Shown in pieces: positions 21,543 to 31,438 of a stretch of DNA of 64,000 nucleotides. The position numbers were made by a program, and so were the translations under genes. The number at the start of each line of letters is the position of its first letter. Position 1 is the first letter of the stretch. Below the pieces are notes generated by a model that worked only from the letters and a program-made list of their open reading frames with translations, searched no databases and was not told the origin of the DNA. The stretch spans positions 1 through 64,000 of the forward strand of contig JAOAPY010000037.1 of NCBI GenBank assembly GCA_025463135.1. Direction: 5' to 3'. The DNA is from Acidobacteriota bacterium (lineage in GTDB: Bacteria; Acidobacteriota; Blastocatellia; Pyrinomonadales; Pyrinomonadaceae).

Positions 21543-23942
21543 ATGCACTTGCTGAATCATGTACCGTCATTCTCGATGGCAGCCGCGGCAGCGCTGGCTG
21601 AAAAATGTTACGGCATTCGCGCCACCGCAACGCCGTTGCCTGGTGAACGCGACCAAAACTTTCTGCTTTCAGTTTCTCCCGCCAAAAAGTATGTGCTCAA
21701 GATTGCCAATGCTCTCGAAGAGCGCGCTTTGCTCGAAGCACAAAACCAGGTTATGTCATATCTGGAAACGCGCCTCTCTTTTTGCCCGCGCATTTCCCCC
21801 AACCTTTCCGGCGAATCTCTGTCAGAAGTTGAATCGGCAAATGGAAGCGTTAACTTCGTACGCCTTGTGACGTATCTGCCAGGTGTGCCGCTGGCCGAAG
21901 TCAAACCACACTCGCCGTCGTTGCTGCAAAGCCTTGGGGAACGACTGGGTCAACTGGATCGAGAACTCGCAGCTTTCGATCATCCGGCACTTCATCGCAA
22001 CTTTCACTGGGACCTGGCGAACGCTGAACACATCATTCGTGAATACGCGCCGTTGGTCGCAGACGAACCGCTGCGACAAATCGTTTACCGCTGCAGGAAA
22101 GATTTCTCACGCCAGGTCAGCCCGTTGTTGTCGCAATTACGCCGCAGCGTGATTCACGGCGATGCCAACGACTATAACGTGCTCGTTCAATCTGGAGATG
22201 ATAGCTACGCGCGGCATCGGCATCCTGCGGAGGCACACGGGCAGGATGCCCGTGCCACGTCGGTAAGCGGAATCATCGATTTTGGAGACCTGGTCCACAG
22301 CTATACAGTTGGCGATCTCGCGGTTGCCATCGCTTACGTGGTTCTGGACAAGGACGATCCGCTCGCCGCCGTGGCGCCGCTCGTCGCCGGCTACGCACGA
22401 GAACATTCGCTCAGTGAAATCGAGATCAACGCACTCTATGGTTTGGTACTCATGCGCCTGTGCATGAGTGTTTGCCTGGCGGCTTATCAACATCGGCAAC
22501 GGCCCGACAATGACTACTTAAGGATTAGTCAGCGTTCAATCATAGACAGTTTGCCCGGGCTCGCGGCGATTGATTGGAGTCAGGCGGCCGCCGCATTCCA
22601 TGATGCCTGCAATCAAACGGAAAGCAATCAAACAGTTGGGAATGAAAGCGCGGCCACCCTGGCGGCGCGGCGAAAATTGCTCGGACCAAATCTGAGCATC
22701 GCCTACCAGGAACCGATCAAGATCGTGCGCGGTTCGATGCAATACCTTTATGACGAAGATGGCCGTCAGTACCTCGACGCTTATAACAACGTAGCGCACG
22801 TCGGCCATTGCCGTCCGCGCATTGTCAAAGTCGGACAGGATCAAATGGCACTACTGAACACCAACACGCGTTACCTGCACGACTTGATTCTTCGCTATGC
22901 GGAACGACTCGCGGCAACTTTACCTGACTCGTTGAGTGTTTGTTTCTTTGTTAACTCGGGCAGCGAAGCAAACGAGCTGGCACTGCGATTGGCGCGCGCG
23001 CACACCGGCGGGCGCGATTTGCTTGTGTTGGACCATGCCTATCACGGGAACACCACGACGCTGATAGAAATTAGCCCCTACAAACATGATGGCCCGGGTG
23101 GCGCGGGCGCACCATCATGGGTACACAAGCTCCCGCTTCCAGATCTTTATCGCGGTCTGCACCGTTACGACGATCCGCAGGCCGCGGGAAAATACGCCGA
23201 ACACGCGGTCGAAGTGATCGCCGAATTGCGCGAGCGAGGCGTGGCCCTGTCAGGATTTATCGCCGAATCTTTGCCCAGCGTCGCCGGACAGATTGTCTTG
23301 CCCAGGGGTTATCTGGAGAAAGTGTATCGCGCGGTACGCGAGGCCGGCGGGGTCTGTATTGCGGACGAAGTGCAAACCGGCTACGGTCGAATAGGAACGC
23401 ACTTCTGGGGATTTGAGAGTTATGCAGTAGTTCCCGACATCGTCGTGCTCGGCAAACCCATCGGCAATGGACATCCCATCGGGGCCGTTATCACCACACC
23501 TGAGATTGCTTCATCATTCGCAAATGGCATGGAATTCTTCAGCACCTTTGGCGGCAACACCGTCTCGTGCGCAATCGGACTTGCCGTGCTCGATATTGTG
23601 CTGGAAGAGAATCTGCAAGCGCATGCTCTCAGCGTTGGCGAGATGATGCTTCAGGGCCTGCGCGACTTGCTGAGTAAGCATGAGATCATCGGCGACATCC
23701 GCGGCTCAGGCTTCTTCCTCGGCGCCGAATTGGTCAGCAACCGGGAAACACTTGTGCCCGCGAGCGCTGAAGCTGACGTCATTGTCAATCAAATGCGCCA
23801 AAGAGGAATACTCCTTGGCACCGATGGTCCCTTTCACAGCGTCCTCAAGATCCGTCCTCCGCTTCCCTTTTCCGCGAGCAATTCCGATCGCTTGATTTCC
23901 ACCCTGGACGACATTCTCTCGAACCTTCAAATTAGGGTGTAG
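21543..23942 (+). CDS. Phosphotransferase / class III aminotransferase fusion
   Basis: A 799-aa two-domain protein. Residues 1-340 form an APH-type kinase-like domain, with the catalytic loop [11 protein letters not shown] (H205) and the metal-binding DFG-like IIDFGD at about 244-249. Residues 350-799 form a class III PLP-dependent aminotransferase with [30 protein letters not shown], and the PLP lysine in [11 protein letters not shown] (K638). This domain order is known in proteins related to phospho-ethanolamine/hydroxylysine phospho-lyases, which suggests phosphorylation of an amino alcohol followed by PLP-dependent elimination or transamination. Residues of about 222-241 ([18 protein letters not shown]) are encoded by a dispersed repeat inserted in frame. 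Cytoplasmic. The start ATG 21543 gives an unbroken domain. Confidence 0.88.
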   Translation: MHLLNHVPSFSMAAAAALAEKCYGIRATATPLPGERDQNFLLSVSPAKKYVLKIANALEERALLEAQNQVMSYLETRLSFCPRISPNLSGESLSEVESANGSVNFVRLVTYLPGVPLAEVKPHSPSLLQSLGERLGQLDRELAAFDHPALHRNFHWDLANAEHIIREYAPLVADEPLRQIVYRCRKDFSRQVSPLLSQLRRSVIHGDANDYNVLVQSGDDSYARHRHPAEAHGQDARATSVSGIIDFGDLVHSYTVGDLAVAIAYVVLDKDDPLAAVAPLVAGYAREHSLSEIEINALYGLVLMRLCMSVCLAAYQHRQRPDNDYLRISQRSIIDSLPGLAAIDWSQAAAAFHDACNQTESNQTVGNESAATLAARRKLLGPNLSIAYQEPIKIVRGSMQYLYDEDGRQYLDAYNNVAHVGHCRPRIVKVGQDQMALLNTNTRYLHDLILRYAERLAATLPDSLSVCFFVNSGSEANELALRLARAHTGGRDLLVLDHAYHGNTTTLIEISPYKHDGPGGAGAPSWVHKLPLPDLYRGLHRYDDPQAAGKYAEHAVEVIAELRERGVALSGFIAESLPSVAGQIVLPRGYLEKVYRAVREAGGVCIADEVQTGYGRIGTHFWGFESYAVVPDIVVLGKPIGNGHPIGAVITTPEIASSFANGMEFFSTFGGNTVSCAIGLAVLDIVLEENLQAHALSVGEMMLQGLRDLLSKHEIIGDIRGSGFFLGAELVSNRETLVPASAEADVIVNQMRQRGILLGTDGPFHSVLKIRPPLPFSASNSDRLISTLDDILSNLQIRV

Positions 23943-24109
23943 GGGGTGGGGTGTAGAGTGTAGGTGATAGCGGTATGACCCAAGCTAATAAAGGTTTAGG
24001 GGGTGGGGTGAAGGGTGGAGTAATCGCGGTATGGCGTGCGGATTAATTTATAGTGCGAGGTACAGCCTCAACACGCTCTTCCTACCCCCTACACCTAACT
24101 CCCACACCC
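23943..24109. repeat. GGGGTGTAG / CTACACC inverted repeat
   Basis: Iterated GTAGGGGGTGGGGTG words after the aminotransferase stop face TACCCCCTACACC before the convergent gene. It could act as a bidirectional terminator, although no T-run is present. Confidence 0.55.
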
Positions 24110-24868
24110 TTACGCCGCCGCGCTTTTGCTGGTCAGCATGCGGAGCATCATTTGCACCTGCGGAGGCGTGAACGGCTTGGGCAGAAAAACACTGGCGCCG
24201 GCCGCGACGCTCTCATCCCAGACCTTGGGATCCTGTTCGGCGGTGATCATACCCACCGGAATGTGGCGCAGTCGGTCGTCGCCTTTCATATAAAGAATCA
24301 GATCCAAACCCTGCATGTGCGGCATCATCATGTCAAAGATTGCCGCGCTGAATTCGGGATCCTCCTGCAGTTTCTTCAGCGCTTGTCGGCCATCCTCTAC
24401 CGGTACCGCCTGATAGCCCTGGGTTTCCACAATCGCAGTGATCATCCGCAGTGTTAACGCGTCGTCATCGGCCACCAGGACACGGCGACGCTGTTTGGCA
24501 GCCGCTGGCGGGATTTCTTTTTCCCCATTCGTTGTCAGATACTCCGCGCCCGGATGACCTCCATGCGCGGCAACAACCTGCGCGAGTAATCGAGTGTCAC
24601 TATCCGTCAGACCCGTGAAGCGTAACCCAAACCCCATCGGATAGTCTTCGAGAACGAGTTCACCCATCAATGACACCCAGAGTCCGCTGGGAACGTGCAC
24701 TTTGAAATCAACGGTGTCTCCCAGGGCCCGACCCTGCACCCGGCTGTCAATGAAGCAGCCTTCCATGCTGATTTCGCTCATGCGAGCATCTTCCTTCCCT
24801 GCGGAGCCTTCCCAAACAACATTGAGAGACACTGTGACGGCTTCGTGTCGGGGCGCGAGATTTGACAT
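24110..24868 (-). CDS. PilZ-REC response regulator
   Basis: A 252-aa protein with a PilZ-like domain at about residues 8-105 (SEISMEGCFID and MGELVLEDYPMGFGLRF) and a receiver domain at 128-250. The receiver has VLVADDDALT, the phospho-acceptor AAIFDMMMP and the conserved lysine FLPKPF. PilZ domains often bind c-di-GMP; the RxxxR motif is not obvious here, so ligand binding is uncertain. ATG 24868 follows AGGAGA; the longer ORF adds a low-complexity Pro/Ala stretch. It is the last gene of a signalling operon behind a giant hybrid kinase, so it is a plausible phosphotransfer target. Cytoplasmic. Confidence 0.87.
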   Translation of the reverse strand: MSNLAPRHEAVTVSLNVVWEGSAGKEDARMSEISMEGCFIDSRVQGRALGDTVDFKVHVPSGLWVSLMGELVLEDYPMGFGLRFTGLTDSDTRLLAQVVAAHGGHPGAEYLTTNGEKEIPPAAAKQRRRVLVADDDALTLRMITAIVETQGYQAVPVEDGRQALKKLQEDPEFSAAIFDMMMPHMQGLDLILYMKGDDRLRHIPVGMITAEQDPKVWDESVAAGASVFLPKPFTPPQVQMMLRMLTSKSAAA

Positions 24869-24927
24869 AACTGGTTCTCCTTTTGGCGCGGGCCCTGCAA
24901 GAGTTGGTGCGGGCACCGGTGCACAAG

Positions 24928-25548
24928 TCAGCCCCTGGCCAGCTCCTGCTTCCTCTCGTTCATCTCCGCTTTGACGCGTACCAGGCACTCGGGACAAATG
25001 CCGTGACTGAATTTGACGTCAAGGCGATCGGAAATATAAGTGTCGACCTTTTGCCAGTAATTTTGATCGTCACGAACTTTCTTACAATAAGAACAGATCG
25101 GCAATAAGCCCTGTAATTGACTAACCTGTGAAAGGGCCTCTTCCAACTCCCTGACCCGTTCAGCCAAGACCCATTGCAGCTCCAGCATCTGCACTCCGAC
25201 CCCAACTCTGACTCGCAGTTCCTCACGATGAAAAGGCTTGGTCAGGTAATCGTTGGCTCCTGCCTGTATACCTTTGACCACGTCATCCTTGGTGCTCATG
25301 GCACTGAGCAGGATGAGATAAGGCGGGATGGCTGGAGATAACTCTCGCACCTTGCGACAAACTTCAATGCCGTCCATGTGCGGCATCATGATGTCCAGGA
25401 TTGCCAGCGAAGGAGAGTCTGGCTGGCTGAGCTTGGCCCAGGCTATCTGCCCATCTGTCGCAATCGAAACTTCATGGTTCCAAGAGGTGAGGGTCCGTTC
25501 CAATATGCGACATGAGACCGGATCGTCTTCAGCAATCAAAATGTTCAT
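24928..25548 (-). CDS. Response regulator with C-terminal cysteine-rich domain
   Basis: A 206-aa protein. The receiver domain (1-120) has EDDPVS, LAILDIMMPHMDG (phospho-acceptor) and the TKPF lysine. A short coiled coil (about 128-150, ERVRELEEALSQVSQLQGLL) leads to LPICSYCKKVRDDQNYWQ and SHGICPECL. This CxxC...CxxC module is seen at the ends of many bacterial sensors and regulators and is probably a small zinc- or redox-binding unit. The start overlaps the kinase stop as ATGA, so the two are translationally coupled. Confidence 0.9.
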   Translation of the reverse strand: MNILIAEDDPVSCRILERTLTSWNHEVSIATDGQIAWAKLSQPDSPSLAILDIMMPHMDGIEVCRKVRELSPAIPPYLILLSAMSTKDDVVKGIQAGANDYLTKPFHREELRVRVGVGVQMLELQWVLAERVRELEEALSQVSQLQGLLPICSYCKKVRDDQNYWQKVDTYISDRLDVKFSHGICPECLVRVKAEMNERKQELARG

Positions 25549-28500
25549 TCCGGTGATCCCTTTCGTTCGGCCTGGAGTGCTTTACGGACCGCGGCAAACT
25601 CCATTTCTATTCTGGCTAACAATCGAGTGCCCTCGCCATTGGTCTGGACGTTCCCCTCCATCTCTGCGTAAAGAGCCGCTATCTTCCGCGCTCCAATATT
25701 AGCGCTGCTGCCTTTCAACAGGTGAGCCAAGCGCCGCACTTCGGTCGCATCGTTGTTGGCCGAGGCCTGCCGCAGGGCCTCGAGGTGCGTTTCAGTTTCC
25801 TCGAGAAACAGGTCGATCAGCTCCGTAACAAAATCGGGTTGTCCCGGCTGTTGAATCTCTCGCAGAGCTGCCAGTTGTGACGGATCAATGGCACTGGATC
25901 TGGAATTGTCAGCGGGTACTGTGTGCTCGATGGCGATTGAAATATCGCCGGTTGCTTTGGTCCACTGCTCCAATTTTGCCAGCAGTAAGGTGGAACTAAC
26001 CGGTTTGGTTAAATAGTCGTCCATGCCTGCTGCCAAACACTTTTCCTCGTCGCCCTCGAGGGCGTTGGCAGTCATGGCGATAATCGTGGTGTGTCGATCG
26101 GCCCCTTCCCGGCGCCGGACCTCGGCGGTGGCGGCAAATCCATCCATCTCCGGCATCTGACAATCCATCAGGACGATGTCGAAGTCCGCCAGCTCCATGG
26201 CCGTGAGTAATTCTCGTCCGTTGATTACAGTCTGGGCACGATAACCAAGATTTTTGAGTTGGCCCAGCGCCACTTTCTGATTCACCAGATTGTCTTCAGC
26301 CACGATAATACGAACGTTCGAAATCATCTTGCTCTTGTTCAGCGTCTCGGACTCGCGCAGGGTGTGACGAGTAACCAGAGGCGGCGAATGGGATTCAGTG
26401 CGCCCTGTTTGCCCCAGCAACGCTGAAAGGCACTCAAAGAGTTGAGACTGGCGGACTGGCTTTTGAAGATAGGCGGCTATTCCGGCCTCTCGCGCCCGCT
26501 CGCCATGCCCACGCTTTCCTGAAGACGGCAAAAGCACCAAAGCCACAGACGCGATTGAGGGATCAGCCTTGATTGCGGCAGCCAATTGAAAGCCGTCCAT
26601 CCCGGGCATCATCCAGTCCAATATAGCTATAGCGTAGGGTTCACCCTGCGCGACACCAGCGCGTAATAATTCAAGCGCTCTCTCTCCTGATGCGGCTTCG
26701 CAGGCCACCATTCCCCAGGACCTGGTCTGATGACAAAGAATGATTCGATTGGTGGCGTTATCGTCAACGATAAGGACCCTGACGCCTGCAAGATTTTCCC
26801 CCGCTTCTTTACCTGTCGCGCGCGGCAACTTCTGCTTCTCGAATCTGCCGGTAAACCAGAAAATCGAGCCCGCGCCAGGAGCACTCTCGATGCCGATCTC
26901 TCCGCCCATGAGTTCGACCAGTTGTTTCGAGATGGCCAGTCCCAAACCGGTGCCGCCGTACTTGCGCGTGGTTGAGCCATCGGCCTGGGTGAAGGCGCGA
27001 AACAATCCGCGCTGAGCTTCGGCGGAAATACCAATGCCGGTGTCCCGTATCTCAAAGCGCAGCCTGACGTGTTCCGGCGTTTCGCTTACTTTGGTCACAC
27101 TAACCACGACCTCACCCTGGTCCGTGAATTTGACAGCGTTACCGATCAGGTTAGTAAGCACCTGGCGCAATCTGCCCGGATCGCCGCGCAGGTCCGTGGG
27201 CACATCCTGATACACGATTGAAGCTACCTCCAGCCCTTTTGCCTGAGCTCTTTCGGCGAGCATTTCCAACGGACCCTCGACCGTTGTCCGCAATTCAAAG
27301 TCAACCGCCTCAAACCGCAAAAGGCCGGCCTCGATCTTTGAAAAGTCCAGAATGTCATCAATGATCCTTAGGAGTGACGCGGCGCTGGATTGAATCGTTT
27401 CCGTGTACTCCTGCTGCGCCGCGGACAAGTCGGTGTCGAGGAGCAAGCCGGTCATGCCGATGACTCCATTCATGGGCGTGCGGATCTCGTGACTCATGTT
27501 GGCGAGGAACTCTGATTTAAGCCGCACTGACTCCAACGCCGCATCGCGTGTTTGCTCCAGCTCGACTTCGATTAGCTTGCGCTCCGTGATGTCCTGCAGG
27601 GTGGCACGAATCCCGATATTCTCGCCGCTCGGATCCTTGAGCATCCGATCGTCAAGCTGAACGGACAGAAAGGTCCCATCCTTACGACGAAAGGAGCGTT
27701 CGACATTGGTCAGTGGTTTTGTTCCCGCAAGTTTCTCCGCGAAGGTCTTACTGGCAACCTCGGACTCTCCAATGAACTCCCAGACCTGATGTCCAATCAT
27801 TTCTTCGGAGGAATAACCCAACATCGATAGCTCTGTGGTATTGACACAGGTGATCCGTCCTTCGATATCCAACTCGTGGTAGCCGACCGGAGCATTCTCA
27901 AAAAGATCACGGAAACGTCGATCACTTTCCATCAAAGCTTCCTCGGTCTGTCTGCGCTCTGAAATATCCCGGCCCAGGCCTATCAGTCCAATGATCTGGC
28001 CGCTCTCGTCGCGCAGGGGAATTTTGGTGGTGAGGAGCCATCGTTTGTGACCCTCACTGGTGACCACGTATTCTTCCCGATTGATCACGGGTTGACCCGT
28101 TTGCAACACCACCTGGTCATCCGCCAGGAATTTTTCCGCTAACTCCTTGGGGTGCAGGGCAAAATCATCTTTACCTAAAACGTCCGCTTCTGATTGCAGA
28201 CCTGAGATGCGCACTTCGGCCAGGTTGGCAATCACTTTACGGCTGGCCATGTCTTTCACGTAGACTGAATCAGGAATGTGATCGATGAGAGTGCGGAGGA
28301 AGAGGCGTTCCTGCCGAAGTGAGTTCTCGAGTTGCTTCCGCTCCGTGATGTCGAGATTGAGGCCGATTACGCGCGTGACCTGACCGGCTTGATCCAGGAT
28401 CACGCCCTCAGCTGCCTGAACATGGCGCAGAGATCCATCCGCTCGGCGAATACGAAATTCCGCCACCTCCTGGCTCTTCCTGGCTATTGCCTGTTGCAGC

Positions 28501-30995
28501 GCAGTTTCAGCTGCGGGCCAATCCTCCGGCAGCACGGTCGCTTTCCAGAAGTCATAGGTGATCGGCGTTCCCGCGGCAACGCCATAAATCCCAAACATCC
28601 TTTCATCCCAGGTGATCGTGTTGCTTTTGATATCCCAATCCCAAATACCGATATTGCCAACCCGGGTTGCAAGCGAAAGACGCTGGGCCGTCGTTAACAG
28701 CTCTTCCTCAGCGCGCCTGGTTTCAGTGACGTCCTGCGCGTAACCAAGGACGTAGGGCATGGCCCCCGGTTCCGCAATTTGGGTATTGCGATACATCCAA
28801 ACACGTTCTTCGCCTTGCCTGGTAACGAAATTCAACAGCCCATTTACGTGAGGCTCAGTGCTAATCCGTCGCAAGTACGTTGGCAAAACCTCCCGCACTG
28901 CCGGCTTCACGTATTCGAGTAGGTTACGGCCTATCATTTCGTCAGGCGTATAGCCCAGCGAGGCGGCGGCGGCGGGATTGACCGATAGTAACTTGCCCTC
29001 CAGATCGTGAGTGCAAATCAAACCCTGGCCGCTATCAACCAAAGCGCGATATCTCTTCTCGCTAATTGCCAGGTCTTGCGCTGCTTTCCTTTGCGTGGTT
29101 ACGTCCCGACTGATACCCATAATCCCTATTATGGCTCCGTGTCGATCACGATAAGGCCACCGGGTAGTTAAATAAGTGCTCTCCACTCCGGCTTTGTTGG
29201 AGGAATTGCGTTCGATGGTTATCGTTTGACCGCTGGCGAGAATCTGATTGTCCTGTTCGCGGATTCGCTGAGCGGAATCCACTTCAATAAGTTCGTCATT
29301 TGTGGCGCCTACGATCTCGGCTACCGTCCTGCCAATCGCATCGGCTCCAGCCTGATTAATCATCAGGTAGCGATGCTCCAGATCTTTTACAAAAATCGCG
29401 TCGGTCGTTCCTTCGATCACCGCCTTCTCGCGTCGGGTTACTTCGTCGAGCGAATCAGCCATTTCATGAAAGACCCGATCCAGGTCCGCGATTTCATCAT
29501 TTCCTGCGAGCGGCGCTGAGAGTTTCCTGCCCAATGCCAGACCGGTCACATTCTCGCGGAGCCTTTGCAGTCGCCCGGTTATGCCTCCACTAAACAAGAG
29601 GGTCAAGATGCTTGCCACCAGGATTGCCCCGCTCGCACCGGCAACCAGCAGCCAGGCTAACCTTTGCCACGATGTGTCCAGGATTTTCTGCGCCTCTGCG
29701 TCCTGGCGATCTTCTTCCTGTGAGAGCCCATCCACTTGCGCGCGGATCTGCTTCATGAGCTCGGTACCTTTACCGCCTATGATAATTCTCTCCGCCTGTT
29801 CCCTGCTACCAATCTTAACCAGGCTAACAACCTGGTTCAGGTAGACTATTCGTTGGGCAGTCAGTTGTTCGATCTCCGTGGCTCTTGTTTCCTGCGGAGG
29901 ATTGTCGTTAACAAGGGTTCGCAATTGGCTCGTCGTCTCTGCAACGGACACCATCGACTTTGCGTAAGAATTGGCAAACGCTTCATCACCGGTGATTAGG
30001 TAGGCGTGTGATGCACTCTCGGATTCAGCCAGGTGTGCCAGCAGAGAATGCGAGGCACCAATCACTTCTTTCCGGTGTAGCGTCCATCGTTGGGCTGACT
30101 CACTATGGCGCTTCAGATGGACCACCAGGCCGACAAAACTCAGGAGCAGGATTAGCGGAATAGCAATCATCAGCAGGCCCTTGTAGGCCACCTTCGCGGT
30201 TGTCGCCTTATAGACGGCCAGCGAAACCAAGCCGACCACGAGACTTGAAACGAGTGCCTCGAGACCCACAACCCGCCAGGACTGTTTAGGAAACACCGCA
30301 CCCGCCCCGAGTAACAGCACCGGTAACAGGGTCACGCTGATTCCGGCACTCCACTTTGGCAAGCCCTCCGACCCGCGCTCCGCGTACGTCCAGGCGAAAC
30401 CCAGCATCACGATTCCGTAGATTAGAAACGCCACTGAAGTGTGCAGTGCCATCGGCGAGCCCAGTTGAAAGGGTAGGACGTAAGTAATCTGGAAGGAATA
30501 GCCGATAAGCGAAGTCAGAGCCAGACTAAGCGGAACCGAATTGACTACGCCGAAAATGGCGTAGGCGGTGCGCCGCACGGCAAGAATGACCAGGACGCTG
30601 CCGCCGAGAGAAAAACAGATTGCGGTGGTTAGCGCCATCCGGCCCGGGTAAGCCGGGGTCAGCTCCCACGCATCGAAGAATAGCGTATCAATGCCCAGTG
30701 AGGTTCCAGTTGCGTATTCCAGAATCACCACTGCTCCCATGAGCGCAGCGAAGCTTCCACCGATCAACACCATCATCCGTCTTCGGATCGAGAGACCCAA
30801 ACCCGCCGCTCCCAGGGCCAGGAAACACAAGGCGGTGTTGTAATGCATGGGAGTCAACCCTGGAAAAACCTGGACCGCAGTCAGAACGTGCGCCTGCCAG
30901 CCCCCAAGCACAATGAGGGCCATCAACCTGACGGCGCCACAGACACCCTGAACCGCCCTGTCCCAAACGGGATTGGTGGAGCTTGGATTTTTCAA
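25545..30995 (-). CDS. Giant hybrid sensor histidine kinase
   Basis: An 1816-aa membrane protein. In order: an N-terminal multi-pass membrane sensor (about 1-295), a CHASE3 periplasmic domain (about 300-440, [14 protein letters not shown]), a transmembrane helix and HAMP (about 450-520), and five PAS domains (about 525-1150, several ending in [15 protein letters not shown]-like linkers). Then come HisKA ([11 protein letters not shown], phospho-accepting His), HATPase ([21 protein letters not shown]), two receivers ([12 protein letters not shown] with [22 protein letters not shown] with [11 protein letters not shown]) and an HPt domain ([14 protein letters not shown]). It is a complete multistep phosphorelay. 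The HPt can pass phosphate to the two downstream response regulators. The signal is unknown; the PAS set could sense redox, light or small ligands. Confidence 0.94.
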   Translation of the reverse strand: MKNPSSTNPVWDRAVQGVCGAVRLMALIVLGGWQAHVLTAVQVFPGLTPMHYNTALCFLALGAAGLGLSIRRRMMVLIGGSFAALMGAVVILEYATGTSLGIDTLFFDAWELTPAYPGRMALTTAICFSLGGSVLVILAVRRTAYAIFGVVNSVPLSLALTSLIGYSFQITYVLPFQLGSPMALHTSVAFLIYGIVMLGFAWTYAERGSEGLPKWSAGISVTLLPVLLLGAGAVFPKQSWRVVGLEALVSSLVVGLVSLAVYKATTAKVAYKGLLMIAIPLILLLSFVGLVVHLKRHSESAQRWTLHRKEVIGASHSLLAHLAESESASHAYLITGDEAFANSYAKSMVSVAETTSQLRTLVNDNPPQETRATEIEQLTAQRIVYLNQVVSLVKIGSREQAERIIIGGKGTELMKQIRAQVDGLSQEEDRQDAEAQKILDTSWQRLAWLLVAGASGAILVASILTLLFSGGITGRLQRLRENVTGLALGRKLSAPLAGNDEIADLDRVFHEMADSLDEVTRREKAVIEGTTDAIFVKDLEHRYLMINQAGADAIGRTVAEIVGATNDELIEVDSAQRIREQDNQILASGQTITIERNSSNKAGVESTYLTTRWPYRDRHGAIIGIMGISRDVTTQRKAAQDLAISEKRYRALVDSGQGLICTHDLEGKLLSVNPAAAASLGYTPDEMIGRNLLEYVKPAVREVLPTYLRRISTEPHVNGLLNFVTRQGEERVWMYRNTQIAEPGAMPYVLGYAQDVTETRRAEEELLTTAQRLSLATRVGNIGIWDWDIKSNTITWDERMFGIYGVAAGTPITYDFWKATVLPEDWPAAETALQQAIARKSQEVAEFRIRRADGSLRHVQAAEGVILDQAGQVTRVIGLNLDITERKQLENSLRQERLFLRTLIDHIPDSVYVKDMASRKVIANLAEVRISGLQSEADVLGKDDFALHPKELAEKFLADDQVVLQTGQPVINREEYVVTSEGHKRWLLTTKIPLRDESGQIIGLIGLGRDISERRQTEEALMESDRRFRDLFENAPVGYHELDIEGRITCVNTTELSMLGYSSEEMIGHQVWEFIGESEVASKTFAEKLAGTKPLTNVERSFRRKDGTFLSVQLDDRMLKDPSGENIGIRATLQDITERKLIEVELEQTRDAALESVRLKSEFLANMSHEIRTPMNGVIGMTGLLLDTDLSAAQQEYTETIQSSAASLLRIIDDILDFSKIEAGLLRFEAVDFELRTTVEGPLEMLAERAQAKGLEVASIVYQDVPTDLRGDPGRLRQVLTNLIGNAVKFTDQGEVVVSVTKVSETPEHVRLRFEIRDTGIGISAEAQRGLFRAFTQADGSTTRKYGGTGLGLAISKQLVELMGGEIGIESAPGAGSIFWFTGRFEKQKLPRATGKEAGENLAGVRVLIVDDNATNRIILCHQTRSWGMVACEAASGERALELLRAGVAQGEPYAIAILDWMMPGMDGFQLAAAIKADPSIASVALVLLPSSGKRGHGERAREAGIAAYLQKPVRQSQLFECLSALLGQTGRTESHSPPLVTRHTLRESETLNKSKMISNVRIIVAEDNLVNQKVALGQLKNLGYRAQTVINGRELLTAMELADFDIVLMDCQMPEMDGFAATAEVRRREGADRHTTIIAMTANALEGDEEKCLAAGMDDYLTKPVSSTLLLAKLEQWTKATGDISIAIEHTVPADNSRSSAIDPSQLAALREIQQPGQPDFVTELIDLFLEETETHLEALRQASANNDATEVRRLAHLLKGSSANIGARKIAALYAEMEGNVQTNGEGTRLLARIEMEFAAVRKALQAERKGSPE

Positions 30996-31438
30996 GTTAA
31001 CTTCTTTCCGAACACAACTGGATTGTTCGGCGGATGGGCCAAATACTTTTAGGCGGGGCTAAACCTTAGCTGGCGACGTGTCGAGGTGGGGCTCGTCGAG
31101 GCCGTCAGGAATGAAACACTTATCGATCCCGCAGGAGCAGGACAAATAGTCGGAGCCAAATGATAGCGTACTACCCACCAGGAACCAACCTGACCGACAT
31201 ACAGGGTAGTGGGTCAGTTTGATGTCCGATAAGCTTTTAGCTTGTCGTAACGCTGCGACAAACTAAAGTTTGTCGGGCATTTGCCATACAGAACCAGCGG
31301 ACCGGGGTCCCCGGTCCGCTCTCGGTTCGATAACTTGCTTTTGAAAAAACACCCCACTCACTGACAAAGGTTTACTTCTCAACGGGTCGAACGTAAGATA
31401 CTGGACATCCCTTCCCTGTTTTGGTCGCCGGAAAAAAT
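30996..31438. other. Intergenic region with a palindromic repeat element
   Basis: It separates the divergent kinase operon and the Oar-like gene. It contains a palindromic element at 31205-31283 with a second copy at 49346-49441. A GGACCGGGGTCCCCGGTCC palindrome lies at about 31300-31318. No ORF is supported. Promoters for both directions should lie here. Confidence 0.6.
31205..31283. repeat. Palindromic element, copy 1
   Basis: GTAGTGGGTCAGTTTGATGT... through CGACAAACTAAAGTTTGTCG is nearly identical to 49346-49422. The right terminal 15 bp present in copy 2 are missing here. Confidence 0.8.
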
